Below are positions 1 to 6,207 of a stretch of 6,877 nt of DNA, piece by piece. Within the stretch, counting starts at the first letter, position 1. Every line of letters starts with the position of its first letter. The translations under genes were made by a program, and so were the position numbers. The notes under the pieces are model-generated. The model made no database searches and was not told the DNA's origin. It worked only from the letters and a program-made list of their open reading frames with translations. Where the stretch lies: positions 1 to 6,877 of the forward strand of contig DFBC01000064.1 of NCBI GenBank assembly GCA_002367235.1. The letters are read 5' to 3'. The stretch comes from Cellvibrionales bacterium UBA3090. GTDB lineage: Bacteria > Pseudomonadota > Gammaproteobacteria > Pseudomonadales > Porticoccaceae.

Positions 1-150
1 AGCCACTGCTAGTGTAACGATGCCCGCTTCAACAAGAATTTTAACCTTGTCTTCACCGTTAATATTTTTCTTGTTGGCACCCACGACCGCGTAACGGCCT
101 GAACGCTTTTGGTAAATTGTATAGTCATCGGTTTTTTTCAATACTTTCAT
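1..150 (-). CDS. Small conserved hypothetical protein, N-terminal 50 residues (gene runs off the left edge)
   Basis: An open frame starts with ATG at 150 and continues in frame to base 1 without a stop, giving 50 residues that begin MKVLKKTDDYTIYQKRSGR. A good Shine-Dalgarno sequence (AGGA, within CACAGGAAAAAAAG) lies just upstream and supports this start. The visible part is lysine-rich (KVLKK, NKKN) with alternating hydrophobic residues (YTIYQK, GRYAVV), followed by an amphipathic stretch (DKVKILVEAG). No signal peptide, transmembrane segment or catalytic motif is visible. I recall similar short proteins with the pattern 'YTIYQKRSGRYAV' in other gammaproteobacteria, but know no function for them. 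The gene lies 85 bp downstream of yebC on the same strand and could be read from the yebC transcript. In many relatives ruvC occupies this place. The reading frame is well supported; function is unknown and the C-terminus is not visible. Confidence 0.8.
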   Translation of the reverse strand, partial: MKVLKKTDDYTIYQKRSGRYAVVGANKKNINGEDKVKILVEAGIVTLAVA

Positions 151-235
151 CTTTTTTTCCTGTGATTACTCGTTAAGTTTAATGAAACATTTTATTAAAA
201 ATCAGTTTAAGGGCAGCCTAGACAAGCCTCGGGTA

Positions 236-982
236 TCAACCCAGCTGCTCCATCACCTCAAGTGAAATGTCGGCATTGGTATACACATTCTGGACATCGT
301 CCAGATCTTCGAGGCTATCGATTAAGGCCAGTGTCTTTTCAGCCCCCTCTTTATCGAGCGGGACAGTGACAGAGGCCAGCATGGTGATCTCGGCATCGTC
401 AGGCTCTAGACCCTCGGCAACCATGGCATCCTTCACAGCGGTAAAATCTTCCCACGCGGTCATGACGTCAATGGATTTGTCGTCATTGATTACCACGTCT
501 TCGGCACCCGCTTCGAGCGCCACCTCCATGATTTCTTCTTCATCGGCACCCGGTGCAAAGCTGAGCTGTCCGGTGCGAGAGAACAAATAAGCAACAGAGC
601 CATCGGTGCCCAGATTGCCACCGCGCTTGTCAAAGGCGTGACGCACATCAGAGACGGTTCGATTGCGGTTATCTGTCATGCATTCCACGAGTACGGCAAC
701 ACCACCGACACCATAGCCCTCATAGGTGATCTCGTCGTAATTGTCGCCTTCGCCAGCACCGGCACCCCGGGCTATCGCCTTGTCGACCGTATCGCGCTTC
801 ATATTTGAACCGAGCGCTTTGTCCACAGCCGCTCGTAAACGCGGATTATCTTCTGGATTGGGACCACTGGCTTTGGCGGCGACCACCAGCTCACGAATTA
901 ATTTGGTGAACACCTTACCCCGCTTGGCATCCTGCGCCGCCTTACGGTGTTTGATATTGGCCCATTTACTGTGACCTGCCAT
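236..982 (-). CDS. yebC: YebC/PmpR (TACO1) family translation factor / regulatory protein
   Basis: This is a full-length YebC-family protein of 248 residues; E. coli YebC has 246. The start MAGHSKWANIKHRKAAQDAK is the family hallmark and follows a strong AGGAG ribosome site. Conserved blocks include NPRLRAAVDKAL (46–57), IARGAG (70–75), YEGYGVGG (87–94), DNRNRTVSDVRHAF (104–117), GGNLGTDGSVAYLF (121–134) and ALEAGAEDV (155–163), with an acidic C-terminal domain. These match the usual three-domain fold of a basic helical N-terminal domain plus two alpha/beta domains. Family members are cytoplasmic. They were described as transcriptional regulators (PmpR in Pseudomonas quorum sensing) and more recently as ribosome-associated factors that relieve stalling at proline-rich stretches, like mitochondrial TACO1. 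The gene follows aspS after 52 bp, so co-transcription is likely. Identity is near certain; which role dominates in this organism cannot be read from sequence. Confidence 0.97.
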   Translation of the reverse strand: MAGHSKWANIKHRKAAQDAKRGKVFTKLIRELVVAAKASGPNPEDNPRLRAAVDKALGSNMKRDTVDKAIARGAGAGEGDNYDEITYEGYGVGGVAVLVECMTDNRNRTVSDVRHAFDKRGGNLGTDGSVAYLFSRTGQLSFAPGADEEEIMEVALEAGAEDVVINDDKSIDVMTAWEDFTAVKDAMVAEGLEPDDAEITMLASVTVPLDKEGAEKTLALIDSLEDLDDVQNVYTNADISLEVMEQLG

Positions 983-1001
983 AAATAATCTCCTACTTCT
1001 A

Positions 1002-1019
1002 TCTGAGCACCACCTCAGA
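1002..1019 (-). other. Stem-loop in the aspS–yebC spacer
   Basis: On the transcribed strand TCTGAG, a GTGGTG loop and CTCAGA form a perfect 6-bp stem in the 52-bp gap between aspS and yebC. There is no T-run after it, so it is not an intrinsic terminator of the usual kind. It lies a few bases upstream of the yebC Shine-Dalgarno (AGGAG) and could affect mRNA processing or access to that site. The inverted repeat is seen directly; a function is inference. Confidence 0.4.
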
Positions 1020-1034
1020 CGTTATCTCAACAGT

Positions 1035-2807
1035 CTAGGCGTTTTCTTTTTTCTCTCTCAACCGGATGTTCAACTCACGCAGTTGCTTGTTGTCCACTGC
1101 CCCGGGGGCATCGGTCATCACGCATGCTGCTGTCTGGGTTTTAGGGAATGCAATCACATCGCGGATCGAGTCACTGCCGGTTAGCAGCATAATCAGGCGA
1201 TCCAGACCAAATGCCAATCCGCCGTGTGGAGGACAGCCGTAGCTGAGGGCATCCACGAGGAAGCCAAACTTTTCATTGGCCTCTTCATCACTGATGCCCA
1301 GTACGTGGAAAACGGATTTCTGCATGACTGGGTTGTGGATACGAATAGAGCCACCGCCCAGTTCAGTACCATTAAGCACCATGTCGTAGGCCAGTGACAG
1401 GGCGTTTTCGGGATCATTTTCCAGCTCTTCCGGAGTGCAGGCCGGACGAGTAAATGGATGGTGTAAGGAGGTCCAGTTGCCGTCAGTGGTTTCCTCGAAC
1501 ATAGGGAAGTCAACCACCCACAATGGGGCCCAATCACAGGTATACAGATCAAGATCTGCGCCCAACTTACAACGCAAGGCTCCCAATGCCTCGGATACGA
1601 TCTTGCCTTTGTCGGCACCAAAGAAAATAAGGTCGCCATTTTCTGCACCCGTACGCTCGAGGATGGCACCACGAACTTCATTGGGCAGAAACTTCACAAT
1701 CGGCGATTGCAGTCCTTCTTCCAGATTATCCTTATCATTAACCTTGATATAGGCCAGTCCTCTGGCTCCATAGATGCCGACGAACTTGGTGTAGTCATCA
1801 ATCTGCTTGCGACTGATGCTATTCCCGCCGGGCACTTTTAATGCCGTTACCCGGCCTGCTGGATCATTGGCCGGACCAGAGAACACTTTAAAATCTACAA
1901 CGGCCATCAGGTCTTTGATTTCCACCAACTCTAGTGGAATCCTCAAATCCGGCTTGTCGCTACCAAATCTATCCATGGCCTCGCTGTAGGGCATCTGGGG
2001 GAAATCACCGAGATCTACATCCAGCACTTTCTGAAAGACAGAACGAATCATGTCTTCGTTAATCGCCATAATCTCATCTTCAGAGGTAAACGACAGCTCC
2101 ACATCCACCTGGGTAAACTCAGGTTGACGGTCGGCGCGCAAATCCTCGTCCCGGAAACACTTGGCAATTTGATAGTAACGATCGATACCAGACACCATTA
2201 GCAGCTGCTTAAACAGCTGTGGAGACTGGGGCAACGCAAAGAATTTACCATCGTGGGTACGGCTAGGTACCAGATAATCCCGCGCGCCTTCAGGCGTTGC
2301 ACGAGTCAAAATAGGCGTTTCAATATCCAGAAAACCTTTGTCGTCTAGATAGTTGCGAATAGCCGTGGTCACTTGAGAGCGAAAACGTAAGTTCTTCAAC
2401 ATCTCAGGACGACGTAAATCCATATAGCGATATTTTAAACGAACATCCTCACCCACCTTATTGTGCTCGTCCAGCGGAAATGGTGGTGTGTCAGAGGTGT
2501 TTAATATCTCCAGCTCCAACGCGTAAATTTCTATTTCACCCGTGCGCATATCCGGGTTGACGGTTTCCGGTGTACGGGCACGAACTCTCCCCTTAACCTG
2601 AAGAACATATTCACTGCGCACAGAATCGGCACGCTCAAAGTGCTCACCACAATCTGGATCAAAAACCACCTGAACAATGCCTTCGCGGTCGCGAAGGTCG
2701 ATAAAGATGACACCACCGTGGTCACGACGACGGTCTACCCAGCCACAGAGTGTAACTTCCTGATCAATGTTCTCTGCACCAAGAACACCGCAATAATTTG
2801 TACGCAT
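1035..2807 (-). CDS. aspS: Aspartyl-tRNA synthetase (bacterial type, probably non-discriminating)
   Basis: Class II synthetase that activates aspartate with ATP and charges tRNA-Asp in the cytoplasm. At 590 residues it has the usual bacterial length. The N-terminal anticodon-binding OB fold (about 1–105) begins MRTNYCGVLG and contains CGWVDRRRDHGG (21–32). The catalytic core includes ETPILTRATPEGARDYLVPS (163–182), the QSPQ loop (194–197), motif 2 FRDED (218–222) with QPEFTQVD (228–235), and motif 3 GLAFGLDR (530–537). The bacterial GAD insertion lies at about 285–420. ATG at 2807 is chosen because the protein start matches E. coli AspRS and GGGAAG lies just upstream. His30 and Glu81 replace the Leu and Lys of the discriminating E. 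coli enzyme. The Pseudomonas aeruginosa enzyme, known to charge tRNA-Asn as well, has His and Gly there. The gene has its own promoter and a structured leader, and is followed by yebC. Confidence 0.98.
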   Translation of the reverse strand: MRTNYCGVLGAENIDQEVTLCGWVDRRRDHGGVIFIDLRDREGIVQVVFDPDCGEHFERADSVRSEYVLQVKGRVRARTPETVNPDMRTGEIEIYALELEILNTSDTPPFPLDEHNKVGEDVRLKYRYMDLRRPEMLKNLRFRSQVTTAIRNYLDDKGFLDIETPILTRATPEGARDYLVPSRTHDGKFFALPQSPQLFKQLLMVSGIDRYYQIAKCFRDEDLRADRQPEFTQVDVELSFTSEDEIMAINEDMIRSVFQKVLDVDLGDFPQMPYSEAMDRFGSDKPDLRIPLELVEIKDLMAVVDFKVFSGPANDPAGRVTALKVPGGNSISRKQIDDYTKFVGIYGARGLAYIKVNDKDNLEEGLQSPIVKFLPNEVRGAILERTGAENGDLIFFGADKGKIVSEALGALRCKLGADLDLYTCDWAPLWVVDFPMFEETTDGNWTSLHHPFTRPACTPEELENDPENALSLAYDMVLNGTELGGGSIRIHNPVMQKSVFHVLGISDEEANEKFGFLVDALSYGCPPHGGLAFGLDRLIMLLTGSDSIRDVIAFPKTQTAACVMTDAPGAVDNKQLRELNIRLREKKENA

Positions 2808-2833
2808 TATTTCTTCCCGTATTGATCAATCGA

Positions 2834-2899
2834 GGTTCGACAGCAGAACCCACAGAATACTGGTTACGCGCTTTTCAGGCGCTCTATCAGGTATACCAG
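2834..2899 (-). promoter_or_regulatory. Structured 5' leader of aspS (two stem-loops)
   Basis: Between the predicted transcription start (near 2905) and the aspS ATG there are about 98 nt with two possible stem-loops. The first (2860–2899) pairs CTGGT-TAC with GTA-ACCAG, with one bulged base, and encloses a GCGC/GCGC stem closed by the loop CTGAAAA, with an 8-nt bulge on the 5' side. The second (2834–2850) pairs GGTTC with GAACC around the 7-nt loop TGCTGTC. Neither is followed by a T-run, so neither looks like a terminator. The arrangement suggests post-transcriptional control or mRNA stabilisation of aspS. The pairing is seen in the sequence; regulation is inferred. Confidence 0.4.
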
Positions 2900-2911
2900 C
2901 AAAAGGCGCGC

Positions 2912-2940
2912 ATTATACCCCATCAAAACGGGAGCTAGAA
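2912..2940 (-). promoter_or_regulatory. Sigma-70 promoter of aspS
   Basis: On the minus strand a perfect -10 TATAAT (2912–2917) is followed by the GC-rich GCGCGCC typical of start-site regions in this group. Seventeen bases upstream lies a poor -35 match, TTCTAG (2935–2940). The predicted transcript starts near 2905 and gives aspS a leader of roughly 100 nt. The promoter sits between the HIT stop codon (2971) and aspS, so aspS–yebC can be expressed apart from the HIT gene. No terminator follows the HIT gene, so read-through from it is also possible. Confidence 0.65.
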
Positions 2941-2970
2941 GGAGGGAAACATCGCTCGCACAACAGCCAC

Positions 2971-3393
2971 TCAAGCCGCTGAAAAGTCATCGCCGACCAA
3001 CACACTGGCCACGGACTCAATGCGCTGCTCGAGAACATCTTTTTCATACTGTTTAGCCGGCAATGCCCCCCAGATAGGATTTGGCCAGGCACCATCGGAG
3101 GTATAGCGAGCCACGTGGTGAATATGTAACTGCGGCACCATGTTTCCCAAGGTGGCGATATTGATTTTATCTGGCGAAAACACATCGACCAGCGCCTCGG
3201 CCAACATGCACGACTCCTTCATCAGCTGCATCCGATCCTCATCTGAAAGATGATAAACCTCTGTTACGCTGGACTTTTTAGGTACCAGAATAAACCAGGG
3301 ATAGTTTGCATCTCGGTGAATCAACAGTTGGCACAATTCAAATTCACCCACTATTAGAGTATCTGCGGCCAACCTGGAATGAAGTTCAAACAT
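2971..3393 (-). CDS. HIT (histidine triad) family nucleotide hydrolase/transferase-like protein
   Basis: A 140-residue protein of the HIT superfamily, small cytoplasmic enzymes that act on nucleotide phosphoesters through a histidine nucleophile. ATG at 3393 follows a strong GGGAGG ribosome site. Visible features are the conserved Asn region RDANYPWFILVPK (27–39), the LGNMVPQLHIHHVAR block (82–96) carrying the triad, and a C-terminal AWPNPIWG (103–110). In the triad the first His is replaced by Gln88, while His90 (aligned with the Fhit nucleophile His96) and His92 are kept. I recall this Q-x-H-x-H form, with the W-P-x-P-x-W-G block, in a HIT subgroup common in proteobacteria, so the gene is probably intact and active. 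Its substrate is unknown. It diverges from proS and lies upstream of aspS on the same strand. A HIT gene also occurs near aspS and proS in Pseudomonas. Confidence 0.92.
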   Translation of the reverse strand: MFELHSRLAADTLIVGEFELCQLLIHRDANYPWFILVPKKSSVTEVYHLSDEDRMQLMKESCMLAEALVDVFSPDKINIATLGNMVPQLHIHHVARYTSDGAWPNPIWGALPAKQYEKDVLEQRIESVASVLVGDDFSAA

Positions 3394-3424
3394 TTAAATA
3401 CCTCCCATCCTGCACTCGAAGTCC

Positions 3425-3453
3425 TGTACCCGGAGAAACCACCACCGTAAAAT
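3425..3453 (+). promoter_or_regulatory. Probable proS promoter
   Basis: TAAAAT (3448–3453) matches the -10 consensus at five of six positions and is followed by AGCGGC. The best -35 at 17-bp spacing is TGTACC (3425–3430), a weak match. The transcript would start near 3460, about 47 nt before the proS ATG. This is the only good -10 in the 113-bp spacer in this direction. It occupies the same bases as the candidate -10 of the divergent HIT gene. Confidence 0.4.
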
Positions 3454-3477
3454 AGCGGCTTTTCCATTAACAGCCAA
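3449..3477 (-). promoter_or_regulatory. Candidate promoter of the HIT gene, overlapping the proS promoter
   Basis: Read on the minus strand, TTGGCT (3472–3477) and TATTTT (3449–3454) are separated by exactly 17 bp, and each matches the sigma-70 consensus at four of six positions. The -10 bases overlap those of the proS promoter on the other strand. The HIT mRNA would have a leader of about 50 nt ending in the GGGAGG ribosome site. Assignment rests on pattern matching only. Confidence 0.35.
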
Positions 3478-3506
3478 TAGCAACCAGAGACTATACGAGA
3501 GTCATT

Positions 3507-5243
3507 ATGCGCGCCAGCCAATACCTGATTACCACCCAAAAAGAAACGCCAGCTGACGCTGAAGTCATTAGTCATCAGCTAATGCTGAGAGCGGGCATGA
3601 TTCGCAAGCTGGCTGCTGGACTCTATAGCTGGCTACCTTTGGGATTGCGAGTATTACGCAAAGCGGAGGCTATTGTCCGCGAGGAAATGGATCGCGCCGG
3701 CGCTCAGGAAGTCCTTATGCCCGTTACCCAACCCGCTGAACTTTGGGAAGAATCCGGTCGATGGGAACAATATGGTCCCGAACTACTTCGCATCAAGGAC
3801 AGACACGATCGATCCTTTTGCCTTGGGCCAACCCACGAGGAAGTGATCACCGATCTGGTTCGCAATGAGATCCGCAGTTATAAGCAACTGCCCGCCAACT
3901 TTTACCAGCTTCAAACCAAGTTTCGCGATGAAATTCGTCCTCGCTTTGGCATTATGCGCGCCCGCGAATTCCTGATGAAAGACGCCTACTCCTTCCATAT
4001 CACCCAAGACAGCCTGCAACAAACCTACGATGTTATGTTTAAGGCCTACACCGCCATTTTCAGCCGACTGGGACTGGATTTCAGACCTGTGCTAGCGGAT
4101 ACCGGCAGTATTGGTGGCAGTCTTTCCCACGAGTTCCACGTACTTGCCGACTCGGGAGAAGATGATATCGCCTTTTCCACAGAAAGTGACTATGCGGCCA
4201 ATGTAGAAATGGCCGAAGCTCTGGCACCAAGTGGGGATCGCCCTGCGGCAACCAGCCAGATGCGCGAAATTGCCACACCCGGCCAACATAGCATCGACGA
4301 AGTTAGCCAGTTTCTTAACCTGGACAGCGCTCAACTCGCCAAAACGCTAATCGTATTGGGCGAATCAGAAGATAACCAAACAACCTTAGTGGCACTGGTT
4401 CTTCGTGGTGATCACGAACTCAACGACATCAAAGCTGAGAAGCTCGATGGCATCGCATCACCACTGGCCTTTGCCAGCGAGGAACAAGTAAAGCAGTTCA
4501 TCGGCTGTAGTGTTGGCTCTCTGGGCCCGGTAGGCTTGAACATCCCGGTGATTGTAGATCGAAGTGCAGCCCACCTAGCCGATTTTGCCTGTGGTGCAAA
4601 CAAAGAGGGCCACCACCTCACCGGCGTCAATTGGGAACGAGACTATCCATTAACAAACAACCCACTGACACGCATAGAAGATATTCGCAACGTGGTACCC
4701 GGTGACCCTAGCCCCGACGGGAAAGGCGTACTGGAAATTAAACGTGGTATCGAAGTGGGCCATATCTTCCAGCTGGGCACCAAATACAGTGAAGCCATGA
4801 ACGCACGAGTGCTCAATGAAGAAGGCCGGGAACAAGTGATGCTGATGGGCTGCTATGGCATTGGCGTCAGCAGGGTCGTGGCTTCAGCTATAGAGCAAAA
4901 CAACGATGACAACGGCATTATCTGGCCAGATGCCCTCTCGCCTTTTCAAATCGCTTTGGTTCCAATCAACATGCACAAATCTGAAAAGGTACGTGAAACT
5001 TGCGAAAACCTTTATCAAGAGCTGACAAATGCCGGGTATGACGTACTCTTTATGGATGAGGAAAAAGCGCGCTTGGGTGTCATGTTAGCTAATATAGAAT
5101 TAATGGGCCTGCCCCATCGCATTGTTATCGGTGACCGGGGACTGGAAGAGGGACAGGTAGAATACCGCCACCGTCGTGATGGAGAAAACCAAAATGTTGC
5201 CCTGTCAGAATTACCCGACTTCATAAAACAGGCTATTGGATGA
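3507..5243 (+). CDS. proS: Prolyl-tRNA synthetase (bacterial type with editing domain)
   Basis: Class II synthetase that charges tRNA-Pro in the cytoplasm; 578 residues against 572 in E. coli. The start MRASQYLITT aligns with the E. coli start MRTSQYL, so ATG at 3507 is chosen although the ribosome site (CGAGAG) is weak. The catalytic core shows GPTHEE (107–112), motif 2 FRDEIRPRFG (139–148) and motif 3 GCYGIGVSR (448–456). The inserted editing domain (about 224–407), which hydrolyses Ala-tRNA-Pro, is complete: GDHELNDIKAEKL (301–313) with the lysine equivalent to E. coli Lys279, GSLGP (337–341), DFACGAN (359–365) and the His of GHHLTGVNWERD (368–379). The anticodon-binding domain occupies about 480–578. 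Its segment FMDEEKARLGVML (515–527) departs from the E. coli DDRKERPGVMF. The stop overlaps the start of the downstream transglycosylase gene, so the two form an operon. Confidence 0.98.
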   Translation: MRASQYLITTQKETPADAEVISHQLMLRAGMIRKLAAGLYSWLPLGLRVLRKAEAIVREEMDRAGAQEVLMPVTQPAELWEESGRWEQYGPELLRIKDRHDRSFCLGPTHEEVITDLVRNEIRSYKQLPANFYQLQTKFRDEIRPRFGIMRAREFLMKDAYSFHITQDSLQQTYDVMFKAYTAIFSRLGLDFRPVLADTGSIGGSLSHEFHVLADSGEDDIAFSTESDYAANVEMAEALAPSGDRPAATSQMREIATPGQHSIDEVSQFLNLDSAQLAKTLIVLGESEDNQTTLVALVLRGDHELNDIKAEKLDGIASPLAFASEEQVKQFIGCSVGSLGPVGLNIPVIVDRSAAHLADFACGANKEGHHLTGVNWERDYPLTNNPLTRIEDIRNVVPGDPSPDGKGVLEIKRGIEVGHIFQLGTKYSEAMNARVLNEEGREQVMLMGCYGIGVSRVVASAIEQNNDDNGIIWPDALSPFQIALVPINMHKSEKVRETCENLYQELTNAGYDVLFMDEEKARLGVMLANIELMGLPHRIVIGDRGLEEGQVEYRHRRDGENQNVALSELPDFIKQAIG

Positions 5244-5812
5244 TAAATGCGCTTGGCAAACTAGTCCTCTTTGGGTTGTTTTATGCCAGCCTAGCGACTA
5301 GTTTGCCCCTGCTTGCCGAAGAGGGTTCCGATCAAGAACTACTGTCATTGCTCAGAAGAACAATTGAACAATCTGATAGTTTTGAAGATCGATTTGATGC
5401 CGAAGTCTGGCTGGTTGCCAAATCCAGCCAGCTTGAGCGCTATCTCCCCGATGACAAGCAACGCCTGAATCTACTGAGAAAAATCCACAGGGCGGCCATC
5501 CAGGCAGACCTTTCACCTGAAATTGTACTCGCTGTCATACAGATAGAGAGCCATTTTGATCCCTACGCTCTTTCACATGCAGGCGCCCAAGGACTCATGC
5601 AGGTAATGCCATTCTGGAAGAAAGAAATCGGGCGACCCGACGACAACCTGATAGATGTGGACACCAATCTACGCTATGGCTGTACTATCCTGAAGTACTA
5701 CCTGAACAAAGAAAACGGCCACCTAGCCAACGCTTTGGCCCGCTATAACGGTAGCTATGGGAAGAACTGGTACCCGGAAAAGGTATTGGTGGCCTGGGAG
5801 TATTGGCGCTAG
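5240..5812 (+). CDS. Small secreted lytic transglycosylase (SLT domain)
   Basis: A 190-residue murein lytic transglycosylase of the Slt70-like (family 1) type, which cleaves the MurNAc–GlcNAc bond of peptidoglycan. Residues 1–26 look like a Sec signal peptide: Lys7, a hydrophobic core LVLFGLFYASLA, and a likely cut after LLA before EEGS. No lipobox cysteine is present, so a soluble periplasmic protein is expected. After an alpha-helical linker (30–85), the SLT domain has catalytic Glu103 in IQIESHFDPYA (100–110), AGAQGLMQVMP (114–124), the NLRYGCTILKYYL block (143–155) and ARYNGS (167–172). It is a minimal single-domain enzyme, without the long superhelical domain of Slt70 and without LysM repeats. 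ATG at 5240 overlaps the proS stop (ATGA) and has no clear Shine-Dalgarno, so it is probably translated by coupling to proS. Substrate preference and cell-cycle role cannot be read from sequence. Confidence 0.93.
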   Translation: MINALGKLVLFGLFYASLATSLPLLAEEGSDQELLSLLRRTIEQSDSFEDRFDAEVWLVAKSSQLERYLPDDKQRLNLLRKIHRAAIQADLSPEIVLAVIQIESHFDPYALSHAGAQGLMQVMPFWKKEIGRPDDNLIDVDTNLRYGCTILKYYLNKENGHLANALARYNGSYGKNWYPEKVLVAWEYWR

Positions 5813-5892
5813 ATCAGCCGCGTCCCAAAAAAACAGAAAAAAAGAAACATTTCGCCAAAGTTGGAACTCTGGCAATTAGTACGAGAATATAA

Positions 5893-5918
5893 AAAATGCC
5901 AGCATAAGCTGGCATTTT
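5893..5918. terminator. Bidirectional intrinsic terminator between the transglycosylase and cold-shock genes
   Basis: AAAATGCCAGC, the loop ATAA and GCTGGCATTTT form a perfect 11-bp stem. Read on the minus strand it is followed by a run of six Ts; on the plus strand by TTTTATT. It lies about 80 bp after the transglycosylase stop and 25 bp after the stop of the convergent cold-shock gene, so it probably ends transcription from both sides. Confidence 0.9.
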
Positions 5919-5942
5919 ATTACACAGCAGTAACCTAAAGCC

Positions 5943-6155
5943 TTAGGCTACTACAGTTACATTCTGAGCCTGAGGGCCTTTCTGACCATCTGTTACTTCA
6001 AAAGAAACCTGCTGACCTTCATACAATGTGCGACGGCCTGTACCGTTAATAGCACTAAAATGCACAAATACATCTTTACCACCTTCCTGTTCAAGAAAGC
6101 CGTAACCTTTTTCTTCGTTGAACCACTTAACGGTACCAGTAACTAAATCTGACAT
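5943..6155 (-). CDS. CspA-family cold-shock protein (RNA chaperone)
   Basis: A 70-residue single cold-shock domain protein that binds single-stranded RNA/DNA and melts mRNA secondary structure. It begins MSDLVTGTVKWFNEEKGYGF. RNP1 (KGYGFL, 16–21) and RNP2 (VFVHF, 29–33) are intact, as are Trp11, Phe12, Phe20, Phe30, His32 and Phe33, and GQKGPQAQNV (57–66) closes the barrel. ATG at 6155 is preferred: it gives the canonical family length and start, and GAGGG lies just upstream. The frame stays open for 35 more codons to 6260, but that stretch has no cold-shock character and is most likely 5' leader. It has its own long AT-rich leader and ends at the shared terminator. Which Csp paralogue this is, and whether it is cold-induced or constitutive, cannot be decided, so no symbol is given. 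Confidence 0.96.
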   Translation of the reverse strand: MSDLVTGTVKWFNEEKGYGFLEQEGGKDVFVHFSAINGTGRRTLYEGQQVSFEVTDGQKGPQAQNVTVVA

Positions 6156-6207
6156 ATGACCCTCGTTAAAACTTTGCGCCAATATAATGGTTGATTTTAT
6201 AAAAACA

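Noticed and set aside
180..235. Possible promoter (TAAAAT) or terminator between yebC and the small protein gene
   Set aside because: No acceptable -35 accompanies the AT-rich -10-like bases, and the GGC...GCC symmetry near 211–227 is too short for a terminator stem.
1193..1681. 162-codon open frame on the minus strand inside aspS
   Set aside because: It is a shifted-frame shadow of a clearly real aspS, with no ribosome site or recognisable domain. The same holds for the other long frames opposite or inside aspS, yebC and proS.
2834..2850. tRNA T-arm or tRNA gene fragment in the aspS leader
   Set aside because: The 5-bp/7-nt hairpin has T-arm dimensions, but the loop lacks TTCRANY and no other tRNA arms are nearby.
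2934..2946. Strong ribosome-site-like AGAAGGAGGG on the plus strand
   Set aside because: No start codon or open frame follows at a usable distance; it lies opposite the aspS promoter region.
2913..3185. 90-codon frame overlapping the HIT gene
   Set aside because: It lies out of frame within the HIT gene, which carries the conserved triad; it is a shadow frame.
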